64,000 nucleotides of DNA, taken from contig CP136067.1 of the NCBI GenBank assembly GCA_032622095.1, positions 95,966,707 to 96,030,706 on the forward strand. Reading direction: 5' to 3'. Of the stretch, positions 34,713-46,104 are shown piece after piece (position 1 is the stretch's first letter; each line of letters opens with the position of its first letter). This stretch comes from Siphonodentalium dalli. Lineage: Eukaryota > Mollusca > Scaphopoda > Gadilida > Siphonodentaliidae. The position numbers and the translations under genes were made by a program. Under the pieces are notes generated by a model. It was not told the DNA's origin, did no database searches, and saw only the letters and a list, made by a program, of their open reading frames with translations.

Positions 34713-34980
34713 CTAAAACACATAATCAAAACATGCAGATACTGTAACACAAAAACGATGCGTTTAGTCAAAAATCAACAATATGTTAATATTCAAATTG
34801 TTTAGTCAACAATCAAAACGATTAGTCAATACTCTAAATGATTAGTAAATACTTAAAATGCTTGTCAACATCCAAATGTTCGGACAAATTCAGAATATTT
34901 AGACAACTGGCAATATTTAGACAAATTATCCAATGGATTAAAATTCATTTTAATCTAGTGCTATAGAATTTACAGTTAGT
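34713..34980. other. diverged short repeats
   Basis: caacaatcaaaacgattagt-like phrases (attagtcaatactc, attagtaaatactt, ttgtcaacatcc) recur every 25-30 bp at 34760-34925, a decayed tandem array upstream (minus sense) of the linker exon. Confidence 0.55.
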
Positions 34981-35378
34981 CAAGACTGCAAATAGTGTGT
35001 CTGTCATTCGCAGAATGAGGTCTCCAGAGGGTGAATTTAGTGATGCTATCCCACATGGCAGGCTAGCACAACCAAATTCACCCTCTGGGAACCTCATTCT
35101 GCTTAGGCCTCAACTGCTATGGGAGATCTAGGATCAGATTGAAGTTCCCCAGTAGATGTTGGTGATGTTCACCCATTAGTCAGTAGTCACTCCAATTATG
35201 TATTTTATCTTTTGCAAATTAGGCGATATAGATACTTCCCAGAAGATCAGGCCTAAGCAAAATGAGGTCCCCAGAGGGTGAATTTGGTGATGCTAGCCCA
35301 CTGTGCAGGATAGCACCACTAAATTCACCCTCTGGGGACCTCATTCTGCAAATGACAGACACACTATTTGCAGGCTTG
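34981..35378. mobile_element. family C hAT-type MITE, complete with exact 8-bp duplication
   Basis: 398 bp, CAAGACTGCAAATAGTGTG to cacactatttgcaggcttg. CAGTTAGT at 34973-34980 is repeated exactly at 35379-35386. Both subterminal hairpins (gcagaatgaggtctccagag, gtgaatttagtgatgcta and mirrors) are present. Confidence 0.96.
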
Positions 35379-35422
35379 CAGTTAGTCATAAATATCAACT
35401 GGCAAAGAACATTTACTTCTGA

Positions 35423-36790
35423 CTACGGTAATGTATGAATGTGTCCATGACTACGGTAATGTACGAATGTGTCCATGATTACAGTAATGTATGAATGTGT
35501 CCATGACTACGGTATTAAATGTACGAATGTGTCCATGACTATGGATGTGTCCATGACTATGGTAATGTAAGGATGTGTCCATGACTAGTTACGGTAATGT
35601 ACATTGTATGATGTGTCCATGACTATGGTAATTATGAATGTGTCAAAGACTACGGTAATGTACGAATGTGTCCATGACTAACGATGTGTCCATGACTATA
35701 GTAATGTATGGATGTGTCCATGACTACGGTAATGTATGGATCTGTCCATGACTTCGGTAATGTATGGGTGTGCCCACGATAGGTTACAGTAATGTACGGA
35801 TGTGTCCATGACTATGGTAATGTATGAATGTGTCCATGACTATGGTAATGTATGAATGTGCCCATGACTAGTTACAGTAATGTACGGATGTGTCCATGAC
35901 TACGGTAATGTATTAATGTGTCCATGACTACGGTAATGTATGAATGTGTCCATGACTACAGTAATGTATGAATGTGTCCATGACTACGGTATTAAATGTA
36001 CGAATGTGTCCATGACTATGGATGTGTCCATGACTATGGTAATGTAAGGATGTGTCCATGACTAGTTACGGTAATGTACTTTGTACGATGTGTCCATGAC
36101 TATGGTAATTATGAATGTGTCCAAGACTACGGTAATGTACGAATGTGTCCATGACTAACGATGTGTCCATGACTATAGTAATGTATGGATGTGTCCATGA
36201 CTACGGTAATGTATGGATCTGTCCATGACTTCGTTAATGTATGGATGTGCCCACGATAGGTTACAGTAATGTACGGATGTGTCCATGACTATGGTAATGT
36301 ATGAATGTGCCCATGACTAGTTACAGTAATGTACGGATGTGTCCATGACTACGGTAATGTATGAATGTGTCCATGACTACGGTAATGTATGAATGTGTCC
36401 ATGACCTACGGTAATGTACGAATCTGTCCATGAATACGGATGTGTCCATGACCTCGGCAATGTACGGATGTGACCATGACTATAGTAATGTGTGGATGTG
36501 TCCATGACTACGTAATGTACGAATGTTCCATGACTACGGTAAAGTATGGATCTGTCCATGACTTCGGTAATGTACGGATGTGCCCATGACTAGTTACTGT
36601 AATGTACGGATGTGTCCGTGAATACGGTAATCTATGAATGTGTCCATGAATACGGTAATGTACGGATGTGTCCATGACTATGGTAATGTATGGATGTGCC
36701 CATGACTAGTTACCGTAATGTACGGAAGTGTCCATGAATATGGTAATCTATTAATGTGTCCATGAATACGGTAATGTACGGATGTGTCAA
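35423..36790 (+). repeat. 28-bp minisatellite with 477-bp higher-order repeat
   Basis: About 50 units of ccatgactacggtaatgtat gaatgtgt, with variants (ggtattaaatg, gttacagtaatgtacggatg). A block with the same series of variants is repeated 477 bp apart: ggtattaaat at 35511 and 35988. The second half is less regular. ORFs here are array translations. Confidence 0.95.
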
Positions 36791-36819
36791 CACAGAAAAA
36801 GACACATATACTCATTAAA

Positions 36820-37285
36820 TTATGTTGAATGCTCAGGAAGATGCAATTTCTACTTGTCAGTTTTTTCATAGATATAAATGTACTGAAAGAAGTATGCTGA
36901 ATACTATTGTAGCCACAGCTATATACAAACAATTTGATAGAATCATGTTGAATACTTTATACTGTTTTTCACAGGTATCTATAAATATATACTGGATGAA
37001 GAATGTTTAATGCTATCATTGCTATAGCAAATACACATAAAAACATATTGATAGAATCATGTTGAATGCTCAGGACTATGTTTTTCACAGGTATATAGAA
37101 ATGTAGTGATAGAATCATGTTGCATGCTATCGTTGCCACAGACATACATGTAGTGGTAGAATCATGTTGAATACTCAGGACTGTTTTTCACAGGTATATA
37201 GAAATGCACTGATAGAATCATGATGAATGCTATCGTTGCCACAGCCATATACAAACAAATTGATGGAATCATGTTGAATAGTCGA
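36820..37285 (+). repeat. diverged tandem repeat (~55/110 bp)
   Basis: tgatagaatcatgttgaatg recurs at about 36934, 37047, 37103, 37152, 37209 and 37259, with tttttcacaggtatatagaa and atcgttgccacagccatata in alternate units. Confidence 0.75.
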
Positions 37286-38894
37286 GATATCAATATGACA
37301 TGAAGCTGACGACATGAGTTCCGTGTTATCTGTTAACAATCGTCACATGTAACACTGCACACCCAGAGATGCAGAGAAAATTGATGAAACTTCTATCATC
37401 AATGACAGACAATCAATAGAAATATATGGAGAATCAGCATTCTGTATGGGGGATACAGAGGAAAGGCATTATAACGAAACCAGGACAATGCCAATATGCT
37501 TCACACGGGAGAAGCTATTAAAAATGTCGACTTTACCACCCTTTATATAAACCAGCTGATATCTGTATTGGAATAAATTGTAATATTGAGAATTAAACTA
37601 ATATAAAGACTAGTTTCACTTATAGAAAGTTAGTTGACAGTTCAACTATTGAAGAGGTAAGCTACCTCAAAGAAAATTTGTTCATGCTCACGAAGCAAGC
37701 ACAATTGAAGCAATGACCATAATCCATAAATCTGATATTTATTTCCATTCAAAATCGGTATGATTAATTTTTGAAGGAGTACATGTAGGGGTAGAAAAAC
37801 GTAGTAACTTTTATATATCACTGATTCAGTTACAAAATGACAGTTCTTATCAAGAACATATTCCAGTCATTTTTGAATGAATCCTGACATTTCAAAATTC
37901 CTTATTTATTTATTATTATATGTCACTGGAGATTTGTTGGTATCATAAACCGAGGCCAGTTTTGGTTTCAGTAGTCAGTTCATTTGAGACAAAAGGAAGG
38001 TTTATTCTAACTAACCATGTTAAAGAAATGTCATTCAAAAATTCTGATATTTTAATTTTGAAAAATTGACAGATAAATCCATCAAATAAAACAACTATGG
38101 TAGTTTCAAAATGAACCAAAATTGATAGAGTGAAACAGTTGGTGAATTATTATCAATATTTATGTTGGCGCTCACTAACCTAAAACAATATTTTGTCACA
38201 CAATCAATTGAATTTTCCATGTAGAATTATTCTAAAACAAGCATTCCAAGACATATAACACAAATTTTAACTATTTAATTTTAAGAACATGCAAAGTTTG
38301 GAAATCAGCATTCTACATGCACATTGATTATTAGTAAAATTCCTAATATTTCAAAGATTCCTGTTCATTCCCAAAGCAAATCATGTCCATATATCTGTGC
38401 TGTATTGTATATATAAAGCATGACCATATATCTGTTCTGTACTGGTATATATATATATTACTTGCACTAACAAAAGTACCGTACACAAATGTAATGTTTT
38501 ACAAATAATAAATATTTCAGTTGTTTAATAAGATTAGCCCTCTTTTTCAAGGACACCTATTTTTGAATATATTTATATTTATGGTTTATACTATGGTTAC
38601 ATGTATCGTGGCTGGAAGAAGGCATGACTCAATTGAAAATGTATAGAATTCACAGTTGCTTTTGTTCCGAATTTATACAAGAATGTAGAATAATATGAAC
38701 AGGGCTGACATTTGGCTCCTTGCCTTTTGATGGGAGTATGACCCAGAAATAGTGAGGCATATTTTTGTATGGTATATTTTAATATCTGTGACCCCCACCC
38801 ATATACTTTTCCACATGTTTGTAACCCCCACCCCTAACTACATTTTCAAATAGTAGCTACAGCCCAAGCATATGAAAATCTAGTTTATATAGCT
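37286..38894. other. AT-rich low-copy DNA
   Basis: No MITE, array or defended exon in 1.6 kb, the longest repeat-poor stretch of the window. A short internal duplication (catgaccatatatctgt / catgtccatatatctgt, about 38382-38432) is visible. If upstream exons of the LIM gene exist nearby, I could not separate them from background. Confidence 0.45.
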
Positions 38895-39380
38895 TTAAAG
38901 GGGTACTGCACACTAAATTCGGTCATTTATGGGACAATCTCCTTTTATACTCTACAGAATATACAGTAATGCCCTAAGTAATCTCCGAGAGCTTTCCGAT
39001 GAATGGCAACAAGCCATATTTCCGACTGAAAAGTTACCCATAATTCTGCTTTGGTTAAGATGTCAATTACTTACATGTAGGGCATTACTGTATGCAACAA
39101 ATGAATGAATTTGAGCTATAGATTAGTGCAAAATACACTCATGTGCTGTATGAACGATGCAAACAACATGGTAATTATTATGAAAATGAATTGATGACTC
39201 CACTCACAAATTCATTTTCATTATAATTGCCATGTTGTTTCCATCTTTCATGGAAGATATGAGAGTATTTTGTACTAATCCATGGCTCAAATTTTAATTC
39301 ATTTGTTGCATACATTCTGTTTGGGTATAAAGGGTGGTGGTCCCATAAATGGCCGGATTTAGTGTACAGTACCCCTTTAA
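38895..39380. mobile_element. family F TTAA-bounded foldback element
   Basis: 486 bp between TTAA at 38895-38898 and 39377-39380. Ends: ttaaaggggtactgcacact on the left, mirrored by agtgtacagtacccctttaa on the right. Long arms (caaatgaat..gagcyatagattagt, acaacatggtaattattatg) pair throughout. A family A MITE interrupts the left arm. Confidence 0.82.
38964..39090. mobile_element. family A MITE nested in family F
   Basis: 127 bp, left arm truncated, CAGTAATGCCCTAAGTAATC to ggcattactg with TA flanks. The opposite arm of the family F palindrome supplies the uninterrupted sequence (cagaatgtatgcaacaaatg, read in mirror). Confidence 0.92.
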
Positions 39381-39531
39381 ACTATTCAAAGTTCATTTTA
39401 TATTAGTCAAATATAACACCGACTGGCAGGTGTTAAATTTCATCCTCTTAACAAATTTATGACACAATATGTCACAGCACAGTCTGGAGTAAACTACATA
39501 CCCACATATAAAAAATAGTGGGTCTGACGAC

Positions 39532-40110
39532 CTTTCGTTCAGTTTTCATTTCCCAAACCCGGGATTCCTTGTAATTACCGCCAATCAAAACTTAGCTCCA
39601 AGAAATGTGTGCCCCAATAAAAAACTAGTAACATGTCACGTGCTCTCGGTGTGGAAATTCCGAAGGTGTGGCTATATGTTGTTAAAATAGTATCCATGAC
39701 GTCATTTATACCGGAAGAGAAATTCACAAATCGACAAATAAAGTAGATTGTTGACGAGCGGTCGAAAGTTTAAAATCAAGAATCACCGGAATTTGGATTG
39801 CAGGCAACTGTAATTAGGGTACAACTGGCCAATCTTTGGAGCTAATAATACGGCTGTGTAATGTCGGGAGGGTTTCGGTGGGGTTGGTGGTAGAATTGTG
39901 TTGCTCTACACAGACATTTTTTATAATTTCAAGAAGATCTGTCTTAGTTATTGTACATATTATTTTGGATCCCGGAAGCTAGCCCTTTATTGTCAGTAAA
40001 ACAACCGCCGAACGAAAAGTCACAAACCCTGCAACTATTAATTCCGATTCTTAGAATCGGCTTCACATGGTTGAAGCGGCCATGACGGCACTGGCACGTG
40101 ACCATGTTTA
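39532..40110. promoter_or_regulatory. GC-richer, low-copy region with promoter-like words
   Basis: Unlike its flanks this block has CpG dinucleotides and known binding-site words: CACGTG (39637-39642, 40095-40100), CRE TGACGTCA (39697-39704), CCGGAAG (39711), CCGCCAATCA (about 39580) and gcggccatgacgg (about 40077). This suits a TATA-less promoter, possibly of the minus-strand LIM gene. A weak inverted match of the two ends (gacctttcgttcag / ccgaacgaaaagtc) leaves the alternative that it is a mobile element. No transcript start can be shown from sequence. Confidence 0.28.
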
Positions 40111-40354
40111 CGCCTGTCAATCAACTAATTTCAGATTTATATTTAGTGCGGTGTGACGTAATTTGGGAGAAGCCCACAACCTTTCAGAAATGAAAAGTTG
40201 ATGGGAATGCAATAGACTCAGTATCAGTATGAATCTGAGTGTATGTTTACATAGACTCGTCACAGCAGTACTTCCTTATTAACAGATGGCAACATGCACA
40301 TCTTAACACGTGGCAGGATATGCAGCAGTGTGCAGGCTTAAGCATGTAATCTTA

Positions 40355-40497
40355 CAGTAATGCTCTAAGTAATCGACTTCTTAACCACAGGGGAGAGCTT
40401 TCCGATGAATGGCAATAAGCCATATTTCCAACTAAATCCTGAAAAGTTACCCATAATTCTGCTGTGGTTAAGAAGTCGATTACTTAGAGCATTACTG
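40355..40497. mobile_element. family A MITE, left arm shortened
   Basis: 143 bp, TA flanks. The outer words ctctaagtaatcgacttctt are mirrored by aagaagtcgattacttagag. Confidence 0.92.
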
Positions 40498-40821
40498 TAT
40501 GTAGGTCTGCATGGAGATTTAATATCTGGGCCATACATGTATGCCACTGGGGCAATAAAAGATATGTACAGACTCAATCCTATTATCCAAGACCTGCATG
40601 TTTTCTGTTACAACCTAATACTATAGTGATATGGGATAGTAAAGACATGTGAGGTCTCAATCCCAACCCTGCAAGTTCGTGGTAACAACAACTTAATTCT
40701 AGGGATAACTGGGGATAATGCAAGGAGCGCAGTCTGGGCTAGCCATTGAAGGTTGGCCCATGACCGATTTTCAAGCTTGATCTGAGTTGATGGACATCTC
40801 CATGTGCCATTCTGATCAATA

Positions 40822-40987
40822 CAGTAATGCTCTAAGTAATCGACTTCTTAACCACAGCAGAATTATGGGTAACTTTTCAGGATTTAGTCGGAAATATGGC
40901 TTGTTGCCATTCATCGGAAAGCTCTCCCCGAAAAGTTACCCATAATTCTGCTGTGGTTAAAAAGTCGATTACTTAAGAGCATTACTG
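40822..40987. mobile_element. family A MITE, right arm shortened
   Basis: 166 bp, TA flanks, same ctctaagtaatcgacttctt variant as the neighbour at 40355, suggesting one source. Confidence 0.92.
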
Positions 40988-41491
40988 TACATGGCCATTT
41001 GAGAATTTGTTCACACACAATTAAGCAGTAATCACTTGGACTGAGTCAGTGCTCCATAAATATGATATATCTGATAACATCAGAAGAGAATGGTGGAGTG
41101 AATGTGTGAGACATCCCAGGAGAAATTTGTAGGAATGTTCTGAAGACACGAAACAGAAATTTTTCTCCTTAATAACAGAAATGCATGTATACAGGGACCA
41201 GCGTAGAGAAGTAACTTCTCCCTATTTGATTAACAGGGAGAAGTGGACTGTCATTATAGCCCAAGTTCAATTTACATCCCCAGCGTCACCATTCTATAAT
41301 CCAATAACTATCATGCAACACAAGAGCGCATTAATAAAACCATCATATATATAGTGAGCAAGTACACCAATATAATTGGTAAATAACTTATAAATATGCT
41401 GTGGGAACATACACATACAGATATATGAAAGAGAACTCACGACTCCCTGGGACAAAAATAGGGATAAGTGACACAATGTAAGGAGAAGCTC
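40988..41491. other. low-copy non-coding DNA
   Basis: Nothing defended. The 60-codon minus ORF has no motif. Confidence 0.45.
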
Positions 41492-41705
41492 CAGTAATGC
41501 CCTAAATAATTGACTCCTTTAACCACAGATGAATTATGGGTAATTTTACAGGATTTAGTCGGAAATATGGCTTGTTTCCATTCATCGGAAAGCTCTCACT
41601 GAGAGCTTTCCGATGAATGGCAACAAGCCATATTTCCGACTAAATCCTGAAAAATTACCCATAATTCTGCTGTGGTTAAGGAGTCGATTATGTAGGGCAT
41701 TACTG
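41492..41705. mobile_element. family A MITE, full length
   Basis: 214-bp palindrome ending gcattactg with TA on the right. The left flank is TC, not TA, so one target base pair has mutated. Tip ctcactgagag. A 14-base poly(G) tract follows about 75 bp downstream. Confidence 0.93.
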
Positions 41706-42205
41706 TATCTCACAATTCGCACTCTAGACTGGTACACAAATTGCAATACATGTATGCACTGAGTCTGGGATGGTTTTGGGGGGGGGGGGGGGTGGACTGA
41801 TTTGATTTGGATTATCGAATTTCAACATAATCATCTCACATTTTATACCAACTCAAGCAGTAAGTTTGAGTGTGCATGTAGAAGTTTGAAAAGAATATTC
41901 CTGTCTCCATAGCAACTGTAGTGAAGGCCAATTGATCATACAGATAAGTCTCACTGATCAAGTTACTAGGAGTAACAGATATAAATCCTAAACATATTAC
42001 TCAGAAAATATGTGGAGAAAGATCAAAAGAAAGACAATAAATATATAAACAGAGCACTAAAGGAGCAGCCCATAGCAGCATGGAACACAGCCGGAACTTC
42101 ACAGAGTAGCATTTGGAGTGCACCTGTTAGCCATATACTTCTGATAATAATTGTTTATTTCTCAATCAGATATCTATGATTATTAGTCACTGGGAAAGAA
42201 TTACA
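41706..42205. other. non-coding DNA with poly(G)
   Basis: An uninterrupted G run (about 41779-41792) followed by tggactgatttgatttgg. Otherwise no defended feature. Confidence 0.5.
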
Positions 42206-42207
42206 CA

Positions 42208-42287
42208 GGATCCCATCACTAAATTCACCTTCTGTGGGACCTCCTTCTGCAATTTAAAGACTCACTATTTGCAGGCTTGAACCAAGA
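42208..42287. mobile_element. family C hAT-type MITE, right-end fragment
   Basis: cccatcactaaattcacctt, ggacctccttctgca and actatttgcaggcttg: right half-hairpin and right terminus only. Confidence 0.82.
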
Positions 42288-42428
42288 GGGCAATATGGTC
42301 TTCAGACCTCTGAGCATATAATCTAAATTGAGATATTAGTCAGGTTCAGCTACATGTAGTACATGTAACATGTGTTGCCATTGCCAATGGGGATCGCCTG
42401 ACTCATGTGATCATTTGGGCTACACATA

Positions 42429-42534
42429 CAGTAATGCTCTAAGTAATCGACTTCTTAACCACAGCAGAATTATGGGTAACTTTTCAGGATTTAGTCGGAA
42501 ATATGGCTTGTTGCCATTCATTGGAAAGCTCTCA
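42429..42534. mobile_element. family A MITE, solo left arm
   Basis: CAGTAATGCTCTAAGTAATC to the tip (ttggaaagctctca), with TA before it. The right arm is missing; a family C right half follows directly. Confidence 0.9.
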
Positions 42535-42611
42535 TAGCGGGCTAGCATCACCAAATTCACCCTCTGGGAACCTCATTCTGCAAATGACAGACACCCTATT
42601 TCAAGGCTTGT
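42535..42611. mobile_element. family C hAT-type MITE, right half fused to a family A arm
   Basis: Begins at the loop of its subterminal hairpin (tagcgggctagcatcaccaa) and runs to the terminus accctatttcaaggcttg. Together with the preceding arm it makes a chimera joined tip to tip. Confidence 0.85.
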
Positions 42612-42934
42612 TGTTGCCACCAGACTTTTAAAAGTTTCAATTGACATTGGCTGATATCCAAAATGTGTAGATTTGGCACCATTAAATCATTTGACTATTC
42701 CCGCCATGCACATCTGCATAGCAAAACCATAGTATTAAATACAAGTTCAGGTACATGTGGTTGAATATGGCTATTAATAGTAGTAGGCCCATGTGAACAG
42801 AATCTACAATGTGTAATATTTATCATTCTTTAGGAATGGCATGGTGCTCAGCAGGCAACATGTGTGCTGCATATGATTCAAGAAGATAATGAACCGTGAG
42901 AACTGTTGGGGATATTATGCATGCATCCAATTAT

Positions 42935-43310
42935 CAAGCCTGCAAATAGGGTGTCTGTAATTTCAAGAATGAGGTCCTCTGAGGGTGAATTTAGTGATGC
43001 AATCCCGCACAGCAGGCTAGCATCACCATACTCACCCTCTGGGGACCTCATTCTGCTTAGGACTCATCTTCTGGGAAGTATCTACAGTCTCAAATTAACA
43101 TTGTCTTTTGTTACTTTTTCCCTTCTGGGAAGTTTATATATCCCTTAATTTGCATAAGATAAAATGCATAATAGAGGTGACTACTGGATGAGCATCACCA
43201 ACATCAACTTGGAAAATTCAATCTGATTCTAGGTTTCCCATAGCAGTTGAGGCCTAAGGAGAATGAGGTTCCCAGAGGGTGAATTTGGTAATGTTAGTTA
43301 GTTAATCTAA
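42935..43310. mobile_element. family C hAT-type MITE, right end truncated
   Basis: CAAGCCTGCAAATAGGGTG left end, first hairpin, full middle (tcttctgggaagtatctaca, gcataatagaggtgactact), second hairpin first arm, then breaks off at ggtaatgttagttag. Confidence 0.87.
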
Positions 43311-43827
43311 CCACCCCCTACTCCGGCGCCCCTGTGTATATTACCTAATCTGATACCCTGACTTAACCTCATTCCAGCATAGGAGTAAAATAGCTTGGTA
43401 AAACTCAGCCAAGTCAGATTATCAATAGTGTCCCAGTGCAGTGTTTATAAAGGCATTCCAGAGATAGGGGGCAAATCAATTTCCCAATAAGCAGCTATTC
43501 ATTCGGTATAGTACTGGTCCCGATACACTATACGTGACTTGACTCGAGGGAGATACATTCAGGAAAAATATCCAACTCAAGTTAATAGCAGTCCCAACAA
43601 TGAAATGATCAATCAATTTTCCAAGAAGCAGCTACATTCAGTAGAACTGTACTCATGTCTGGTACTGATATGTGAATTGACTCCGGGGGAAGTATAATAT
43701 ATTCATGAAGTATCTTAAACTAAGTTAATAGCAGTTCCAGCAATGAAATGATGAATCAACTTTCCAATAAACAGCTACATTGTACATTCGGTATAGGCTA
43801 AAGCCCATAAGTATCATATTCCACCAG

Positions 43828-44120
43828 TACATACCCTTGGAACTTTTTGAAGTTTTGACAGGGAACATTATATTTGACAGGGAACATTATAAAGTTGAAA
43901 AAATAACATGGAGAATATATTTCTTAGTTATTATCTGTCCGTTATAATGTACTTTACTGTAGGTGATGGTCCCAACTCGAAGTTTCATGATTTACGTGAC
44001 TTTGTGAGCGATTTTGCTTTATGTCACTTACAATTATGGAATTTCTCCTGGGTAATTAATTCAATGTTTATTGCGATATCGGCTCACAAAATCACAGAAA
44101 AACTTGCAGTTTTGAGTTGG
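43828..44120. mobile_element. family E foldback element
   Basis: ttccaccagtacatacccttg, gagaatatatttcttagtta, ttataatgtactttactgta and ggtgatggtcccaactcgaa match the left arm and centre of 28496-28812. The mirrored right arm is only partly recognisable (gctcacaaaatcacagaa). Confidence 0.6.
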
Positions 44121-44443
44121 TACCTTTATGGCTTTTCACATTAAACTCATTCAAAGTCTGATACTGATATACGAGTTGACTACAGGTAGGTAGGTACCAG
44201 ACCTGTATAAATCTCCCGTTTTGAACATGGGTCTCACGATTTGAGCCCATAAACCATGCACTTTCGCAACCTCCATACAATTTCATGGTTTGGGGAAATG
44301 CAGGTAATATAAAATTTTAATTCAGAAACTTGTCGCTGGTAACTAGGAAGTAAATAAGCAAGTTTTGTTCGTAAGACTGATGAGATGTTGGGTGTGTTCA
44401 TTCAGTTTAATAAGAGCACCAACAATGAAAAGATAAATATTCC

Positions 44444-44730
44444 ATTTAGCAGTACATTTGGCAGTACATTTAGCAGTACATTTGGCAGTACATTTAGAAG
44501 TACATTTAGCAGTACATTTAGCAGTACATTTAGCAGTACATTTAGCAGTACATTTAGCAGTACATTTGGCAGTACATTTAGCAGTACATTTAGCAGTACA
44601 TTTAGCAGTACATTTGGCAGTACATTTAGCAGTACATTTGGCAGTAAATTTAGCAGTACATTTAGCAGTACATTTGGCAGTACATTTGGCAGTACATTTA
44701 GCAGTACATTTAGCAGTACATTTGGCAGTA
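44444..44730 (+). repeat. 12-bp microsatellite (agcagtacattt)n
   Basis: About 24 perfect-length copies of agcagtacattt with a/g alternation (agcag or ggcag). A stub of the same 12-mer is at 44834-44866. Because 12 is a multiple of three, long open frames result on both strands (SSTFGSTF, LAVHLAVH, NVLLNVLP); none has an independent sign of coding. Confidence 0.96.
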
Positions 44731-45047
44731 ATGATACTGATATTCTGGTGAGTGACTTGAATCCATGAAGTACATACAACTACAGTAATATCTTAACAGG
44801 AACAACAATGAAAGGATCAATCTATTTCCCAATCAGCAGTACATTTGGCAGTACATTTGGCAGTAATGATACTGATATTCTGGTGTGTGACCTGAATCCA
44901 TGAAGCACAAACAACTACAGTAATATCTTAACAGGACCAACAATGAAAGGATCAATCAATATCCCAAAGAAACAGCTACATTCAGTAGTACTGGTACTGA
45001 CTGATACCGTAACCTCACTCCAGGGAAGTACATTCAACTATGGTGTG

Positions 45048-45447
45048 TTAACCCTTTACCCAACAGAACGGCCCTGTGCCAATGCATTCTCTTATATATG
45101 CGAGTCGACCATAGGTCGCCTCGCATATATAAGAGAATGCATTGGCTTAACACATTAAAAATTATAAAATTGTTAAAGAATGTAAGAAAAAATGGTAAAA
45201 AGTGTTAAAAAAAGATTTTTTTTAGGCCAATGCATTCTCTTATATATGCGAGGCGACCTATGGTCGACTCGCATATATAAGAGAATGCATTGGCACAGGG
45301 CATAACTGTAACTATCACAATGTGGTCAAGGAGCCGATTCCAATGATATCCATATTTGTATGGTTCTATTGAGACAGACCGAAGATATTTTAGGCTGTTG
45401 AAGCTTTATTTGGCCGGTTTTGGCCGGTTTGTTGGGTAAAGGGTTAA
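45048..45447 (-). mobile_element. family Bb TTAA MITE, 400 bp, reversed
   Basis: TTAACCCTTTACCCAACA to tgttgggtaaagggttaa with two intact hairpin modules. Reverse orientation relative to the copy at 6905. Nearly identical to 55431-55830. Confidence 0.95.
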
Positions 45448-45756
45448 AAGAGGACCAAAAATAAAGAAATCAATATCTATTTACCAATAAGCAGCCACAT
45501 TTGGCAGTACTGGTACTGATACCGGTATGTGATTCGACTCCAAACAGATATATCAAGGAAGTACTATATCCAGCAATGAAAAGATCAATCAATTGTCCAA
45601 GAAACATCTAAATTTGGCAGTACTGGTACTGCATGATAACGAGTCATTGACTCCAGAGAAGTACAGTCCTCGAAATTTGCCAGGGCTACATGTATAAGAA
45701 ATGCCATGGAAAATGCTGTGACAACATGTGGCCGTGGCATTTAACATGCCACAGCA

Positions 45757-45992
45757 TTAACCCTTTGAGTGCCAGGTCGATTTTTGTATCAACCCATATA
45801 CCCTGTGCCAATGCATTCTCTTATATATGCGAGTCGACCATAGGTCTCCTCGCATATATAAGAGAATGCATTGGCCTAACAATTATTATTTTTTTTTTTT
45901 ACAATTTTAATAATTTATTCTTATATTCTTTAACAGACTTATTTTGTAAGTTTAGGGCCGATGAGATCGGCCCCTGGCACTCAAAGGGTTAA
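45757..45992 (+). mobile_element. family Ba TTAA MITE with hairpin module
   Basis: TTAACCCTTTGAGTGCCA to tggcactcaaagggttaa, 236 bp, one hairpin module (about 45807-45876), T-rich spacer and the gggccgatgagatcggccc mini-palindrome. It is the hairpin-carrying sister of 21759-21886. Confidence 0.94.
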
Positions 45993-46037
45993 ATTTGCTG
46001 TGGGACATTTTTCCTAATTTCAAGGGCTGGAAGTACA

Positions 46038-46104
46038 TCTAGATCATGCCATGAATCTCTACTGTGGCTACCGCCATAGTAGATATTCATGGCATGATCT
46101 ATAA
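46038..46104. repeat. short hairpin
   Basis: tagatcatgccatgaatctc tac is mirrored by gtagatattcatggcatgat cta around gtggctaccgccat. The core word also appears at about 29258-29280. Confidence 0.7.

Larger units (their letters stand above)
43440..45665 (+). repeat. diverged ~140-bp tandem repeat, interrupted
   Basis: Units centred on gatcaatcaatttcccaata agcagctacattcggtagta, followed by ctggtactgatatgtgactt gactcc and a gaagtacattca phrase. They recur at about 43476, 43614, 43756, 44420, 44815, 44950, 45468 and 45587. A 135-bp duplication (44726 to 44861) is recent. A family E element, a 12-bp expansion and a Bb MITE interrupt the array. Confidence 0.8.

Noticed and set aside
44385-44779. 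Long open frames on both strands (SSTFGSTF, LAVHLAVH and NVLLNVLP repeats)
   Set aside because: They are the three-frame consequence of a 12-bp microsatellite free of stop codons; both strands are open equally and no splice or start context exists.
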